Below, piece by piece: positions 61,001 through 64,000 of a stretch of DNA of 64,000 nt. Source of the stretch: Polytrichum commune. Its lineage: Eukaryota; Streptophyta; Polytrichopsida; Polytrichales; Polytrichaceae. The stretch lies in contig OX485807.1 in NCBI GenBank assembly GCA_950295325.1, positions 47,046,796 to 47,110,795 of the forward strand, given 5' to 3'. The stretch's first letter is position 1. Each line of letters opens with the position of its first letter. The notes beneath the pieces are model-generated. The model made no database searches. It was not told where the DNA came from and saw only the letters and a program-made list of their open reading frames with translations. The position numbers and the translations under genes are program-made.

Positions 61001-62723
61001 TGATGAGCTTGAGTTCGCCTTTTAATTCATGCACTGTTTTCATGCCGCTTGTCTTCATGTCTATACTCGAGAACTTTGTCAATATGGCATTGCTGAATGT
61101 CTGCAAGAGGCGCGAATTGCAAGAAATCAGAACATTGAATTCAGTACAAATTAAATTCAAATATTTGAAGCAGTGGGAGGAGAAGGGCCACATTTACGGA
61201 CGCACGTCCGTAAATCTATTTGAGTAACATACCTGCCATTTTGGGTTCTTCACGACAGCATTATCTCTTTCTTTTGGGGGACATTCGTGCTCCACCCACA
61301 AGGTCCTCCCAGCCACGATGTTGGCTGCCCATGAAGCCTCGAACTGCCTCACTTTATTCTCCTGGTTCATGAAGGCAGATATTGCTATGAGTTGGTTCGA
61401 GTCCTTGGAATGCACGACGAATGCCTTCCAATATCGGATTGTCTCCTTTAATGGGCTTTTCCACTCGTCGTCTTCAAGGAGAGCTTTTGCAGCCATTACA
61501 CTATGTTGGCCGTCGACAATGTAGAACTCTCCATTCTTGAGAATCGGCCAATTTTTTTCGTTGACTTCAACGATAGGATCCTTTGGTGTCACACAAATGG
61601 TTTGCCTGTCAAACTTGGGGTTGTTCATGATGTTGTTCATTTGCTACCATACACCGCTTTCTTCTTTTGCTCTGGTATTCATACTTTCGGTGCCCTTGTG
61701 GCATTTGTAGACGTCTACTTCGAAAGTAAAATACCTGCCAAGGGGCCAGCATCCCTTCGTCTTCTCATCGAACTCTTGGAATATTTTTGTTGAGAGTTCG
61801 GCGTCAGGGCGTTGACCCTTTTTGAGGAGTGGAGCGACAGTCAGTGTAGAGCTGACATCCGGACCCTCTGTTAGTCCAGAGTCCATCTGCGAGTGAGAGC
61901 GTTTACTCGCCTGTCTGCTCCCTCTTGATGCACCACTCTGCGAGGGCCTTGAGGATTCCGGCACTGGTTTAGGCACACGCTTAGGTCGTTCAGGAACGAC
62001 TTGTTTTTTCTTATCTTTCCCCTTTCTGGCCTCTAGCAAGGCTCCATTTACTCTTGTTACATTGTTCAAGAGTCGTCCAAGCCGCTTACCCGTCCAAGGT
62101 GCATTGCATGCATAGTCTTGGAACTCCGTCTGGAGATTGAAGCAAGCCGCATCTGTACTAGCATTCTCACACTCATTTTTGTTGAAGGGGTGGTAGGATT
62201 CGTGCAAAATGAAAGTGACCCGATCTTCTTTCTTCTCAAGGTCTATTACTACATAATCCCCTTGTGCCACTGCACACTCTACTGTCCACGATTTAAGCTT
62301 TATCCACTTCTCAGCTTCATCTATGTCCGTCTTCATTTGATATGCAAATCTAAGCACAAATATTTCTTTCTCGTCCTTTTCTACCAATACTGTCCAATTA
62401 TCCACAATTTCATCTTGTGGCTTGTAATGGTCGTTGGGACTTATGTCTTTGATGGCTTCTGGTAGCGGAGGAATGAGAGCTTCTGCGAACATCTCAATTG
62501 CATGTCTCTTTTTAGATGCCATCTGCAAATGATAAGATAGATAAGTTAGAATTCTTGGCAAAAGATATAGATCATACTTTACGAACGCGCGTTCGTAAAG
62601 TTTTCCAAATTGTCTCAATTATATTTTTGGATCCAAATGAAAAGATACATTTCTTCCAAATACGCATAACGCGTATATTATATACTCAAATATCTCTATA
62701 AGTTACGGACGCGCGTCCGTAAA
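58084..62723. repeat. dispersed CpG-rich palindromes, core GGACGCGCGTCC
   Basis: Eight copies in and around the ParB-like gene: 58084-58095, 58196-58207 (inside coding sequence), 59621-59638, 59664-59687 and 59711-59734 (all intron 2), 61192-61215 (intron 1), 62577-62600 (ACGAACGCGCGTTCGT variant) and 62703-62722 (upstream). Full copies read ACGGACGCGCGTCCGT flanked by TTT/AAA. The variant at 62577 changes both arms symmetrically, which suggests selection for dyad symmetry. Imperfect copies are those at 59621, 59664 and 61192. I did not find the core elsewhere in the window. Confidence 0.85.
58114..62522 (-). CDS. three-exon gene with ParB-like DGQH motif, methyltransferase-like Gly motif and coiled coil
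   Basis: Exons 62522-61233, 61100-59781 and 59544-58114, all phase 0 (CAG|GTATGT, CTG|GTGAGT donors), 1346 codons. The first exon begins at ATG directly after TTTGCAG, so a further 5' exon is possible. An unknown N-terminal domain is followed by a basic Ser/Pro linker. Then comes a ParB/Srx-like segment, EFYIVDGQHSVMAAKAL (DGQH at ~337-340), with the pattern of prokaryotic ParB-type and DGQHR proteins. Exon 2 is unrecognised. The exon 2/3 junction reads ETVYNVFGGTKFMYAAL then MLGLQVNSFVQDSDYDDA, resembling the FGGxG...AALxLG segment of amino-type (N4C/N6A) DNA methyltransferases, but no DPPY motif was found. Exon 3 ends in a long charged coiled coil (MERRMKEELDQRL to about LMQSLQA) and a Pro/acidic tail. 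An in-frame TAG at 61641-61643 (codon 294) interrupts exon 1. Function unknown. Confidence 0.6.
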
Positions 62724-62842
62724 CTTCGCAAAGATAGTATGGTGGTAAATATCAATGTATTCAAGTTACGGTTAATATTTTTTTGAGAGTCTTGTTTCAC
62801 ACCTACATTTTTTGAGAGTCTTGTTTCTCACCTACATATATT

Positions 62843-63355
62843 TTTGAGAGTCTTGTTTCTCACCTACACAAAGATCCACAAAGTTTACGGACGCGCGTCC
62901 GTAAACTTTGAGTATTATAAAGGCTATTTTAATATGCCTAATATTACAATATTTGGCTTCGTTTGCGTAATATATTGTTTGAGAGGCTTGTCTCTCACCT
63001 ACCCAAAGATCCACAAAGTTTACGGACGCGCGTCCGTAAACTTTGAGTATTATAAAGGTTATTTTAATATGCCTAATATTACAATATTTGGCTTCGTTTG
63101 CGTAATATGCGGTTTGAGAGTCTTGTTTCTCACCTACACAAAGATCCACAAAGTTTACGGACGCGCGTCCGTAAACTTTGAGTATTATAAAGGCTATTTT
63201 AATATGCCTAATATTACAATATTTGGCTTCGTTTGCGTAATATGTTGTTTGAGAGGCTTGTCTCTCACCTACACAAAGATCCACAAAGTTTACGGACGCG
63301 CGTCCGTAAACTTTGAGGATTATAAAGGCTATTGTAATGTTTGCGTATTCCAATG
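62843..63355. repeat. 135-bp tandem repeat array, ~3.8 units, each with a 32-bp palindrome
   Basis: Units at 62843-62977, 62978-63112, 63113-63247 and 63248-~63355 (last truncated) are nearly identical. Each holds a perfect 32-bp palindrome (62879-62910, 63014-63045, 63149-63180, 63284-63315) built on ACGGACGCGCGTCCGT. Partial units of only the first ~30 bp (TTTGAGAGTCTTGTTTC) precede the array at 62785-62842. It lies upstream of the minus-strand ParB-like gene. Open frames across it in both directions are translation of the repeat and are not genes. Confidence 0.9.
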
Positions 63356-63674
63356 TTTTCATTAATGCTCCGTGTTTTTCGGGACTTTACCTTGTCGTCC
63401 AATATGGTTTTGCCCTCCAAATAAGAATGCAATTTTACTTCACTGCAATAGCAAACACTGCACTGCAGATTGACAACATAAGGCACTTTCAGAACACTGA
63501 CATGTCCATAACTAAATGATTCTTAGAATGTAGCCATAGACAAAGTACTAAACAAATTCAGAATTCCTTGAAACTGGAATCTCACATTCTGTCATGCTAA
63601 CCTTAAGCCCTAAACCACAACAACCCAAAATTGCAATCATACAAAATGCAATTGCAATGTTCTAAAAAACTTAC

Positions 63675-63733
63675 CTTTCTAGAGTGTTTGCTCCTAAACC
63701 ACAACTAGCTGCTCCTGCTGCAGCTAATACCAA
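63675..63733 (-). other. possible 59-nt exon of an unseen minus-strand gene
   Basis: A short Ala-rich open segment (LVLAAAGAASCGLGANT) lies between a good acceptor (TTCATTTGCAG) and a good donor (GAAAG|GTAAGT). It could be a 5' exon of the ParB-like module's gene or of a neighbouring host gene. Only the splice signals support it. Confidence 0.35.
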
Positions 63734-64000
63734 CTGCAAATGAACAATAAAATTGAGGTCAGAAACCTCTAGTAATTCAATGTGCACATGCATGATTCAA
63801 CATTGAGAACTACTCAAAAAAGTTGCTCATAAATCAGATTCATGCAACACAAGTGAAAGGAAACTATTGATTTGTATGCAAAAAATATAATGAACTACAT
63901 GGTGAAGCTACAACTGAAACCCTAATGAGCAACATCTGAAACACTAATTACCCTTGCAACAACTGAGATCAACAACTGAAAACAACCTAATGAGCAGTAG

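Noticed and set aside
62843-63355. CRISPR-like array
   Set aside because: The units are contiguous 135-bp repeats without unique spacers, in a plant-type nuclear context with introns; it is a minisatellite.
62832-63365. Long open frames on both strands across the 135-bp array
   Set aside because: They are translations of a tandem repeat whose period is a multiple of three; the repeated peptide (KVYGRASVNF) comes from the palindrome. No start, splice or family support.

Overview
The window looks like nuclear DNA of a land plant or close streptophyte relative with a repeat-rich genome. It has GT-AG introns, CCCTAAA-type telomere-like motifs, a plant F-box gene, a conserved plant small Cys-rich protein, PDR-type ABC transporter and WD40 fragments, and plant-type CACTA and Ty3/gypsy elements. 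The cytosine methyltransferase in the gypsy element keeps the normal motif order (not the rearranged order of plant DRM enzymes). Such enzymes carried by retrotransposons are known from charophytes and dinoflagellates, so a non-flowering lineage (alga, bryophyte, fern or lycophyte) is likely, but I cannot name the species.

Layout. 1-25.8 kb: sparse host DNA with an intact two-exon F-box gene (1813-4645), a 69-residue Cys-rich gene (18997-19206, minus), a diverged ~440-bp triplication (17.6-18.9 kb) and several short non-autonomous transposons (9.7, 13.9, 16.3, 23.8 and 24.3 kb), one nested in another. 25,813-42,124: a complete 16.3-kb CACTA (En/Spm) transposon with matching terminal inverted repeats and a CTT target duplication. 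It carries an apparently intact three-exon TNPD transposase (plus strand), a multi-exon Ptta/En/Spm accessory gene (minus strand) fused to an FCP1/NIF-like HAD domain, and captured host fragments (WD40 exons and a PDR/ABCG exon). 42.1-48.6 kb: mostly non-coding, with an unoccupied paralogue of the CACTA insertion site (46.6 kb), a foldback at 44.5 kb, AT-rich simple sequence and a 107-bp direct repeat pair.

48.6-55.7 kb (minus): a Ty3/gypsy core read as one 2356-codon frame in the order Gag, two zinc knuckles, protease, DNA cytosine-5 methyltransferase, RT, RNase H, integrase, PHD finger. Three in-frame stop codons interrupt it. 55.9-63.4 kb (minus): a separate module with an FCP1-like HAD ORF, two unrecognised exons and a three-exon gene with a ParB-like DGQH motif, a methyltransferase-like glycine motif and a long coiled coil. 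Its introns and flanks hold 12 copies of a CpG-rich palindrome (core GGACGCGCGTCC), four of them in a 135-bp tandem array upstream of the gene.

How it fits together: most coding capacity belongs to mobile elements. Two of them encode chromatin-type domains (methyltransferase plus PHD; FCP1-like), and the third module pairs a ParB-like protein with dispersed palindromes. Five single in-frame stop codons in otherwise open, splice-consistent frames are each one C-to-T (or G-to-A) change from a sense codon, as expected for silenced, methylated element copies.
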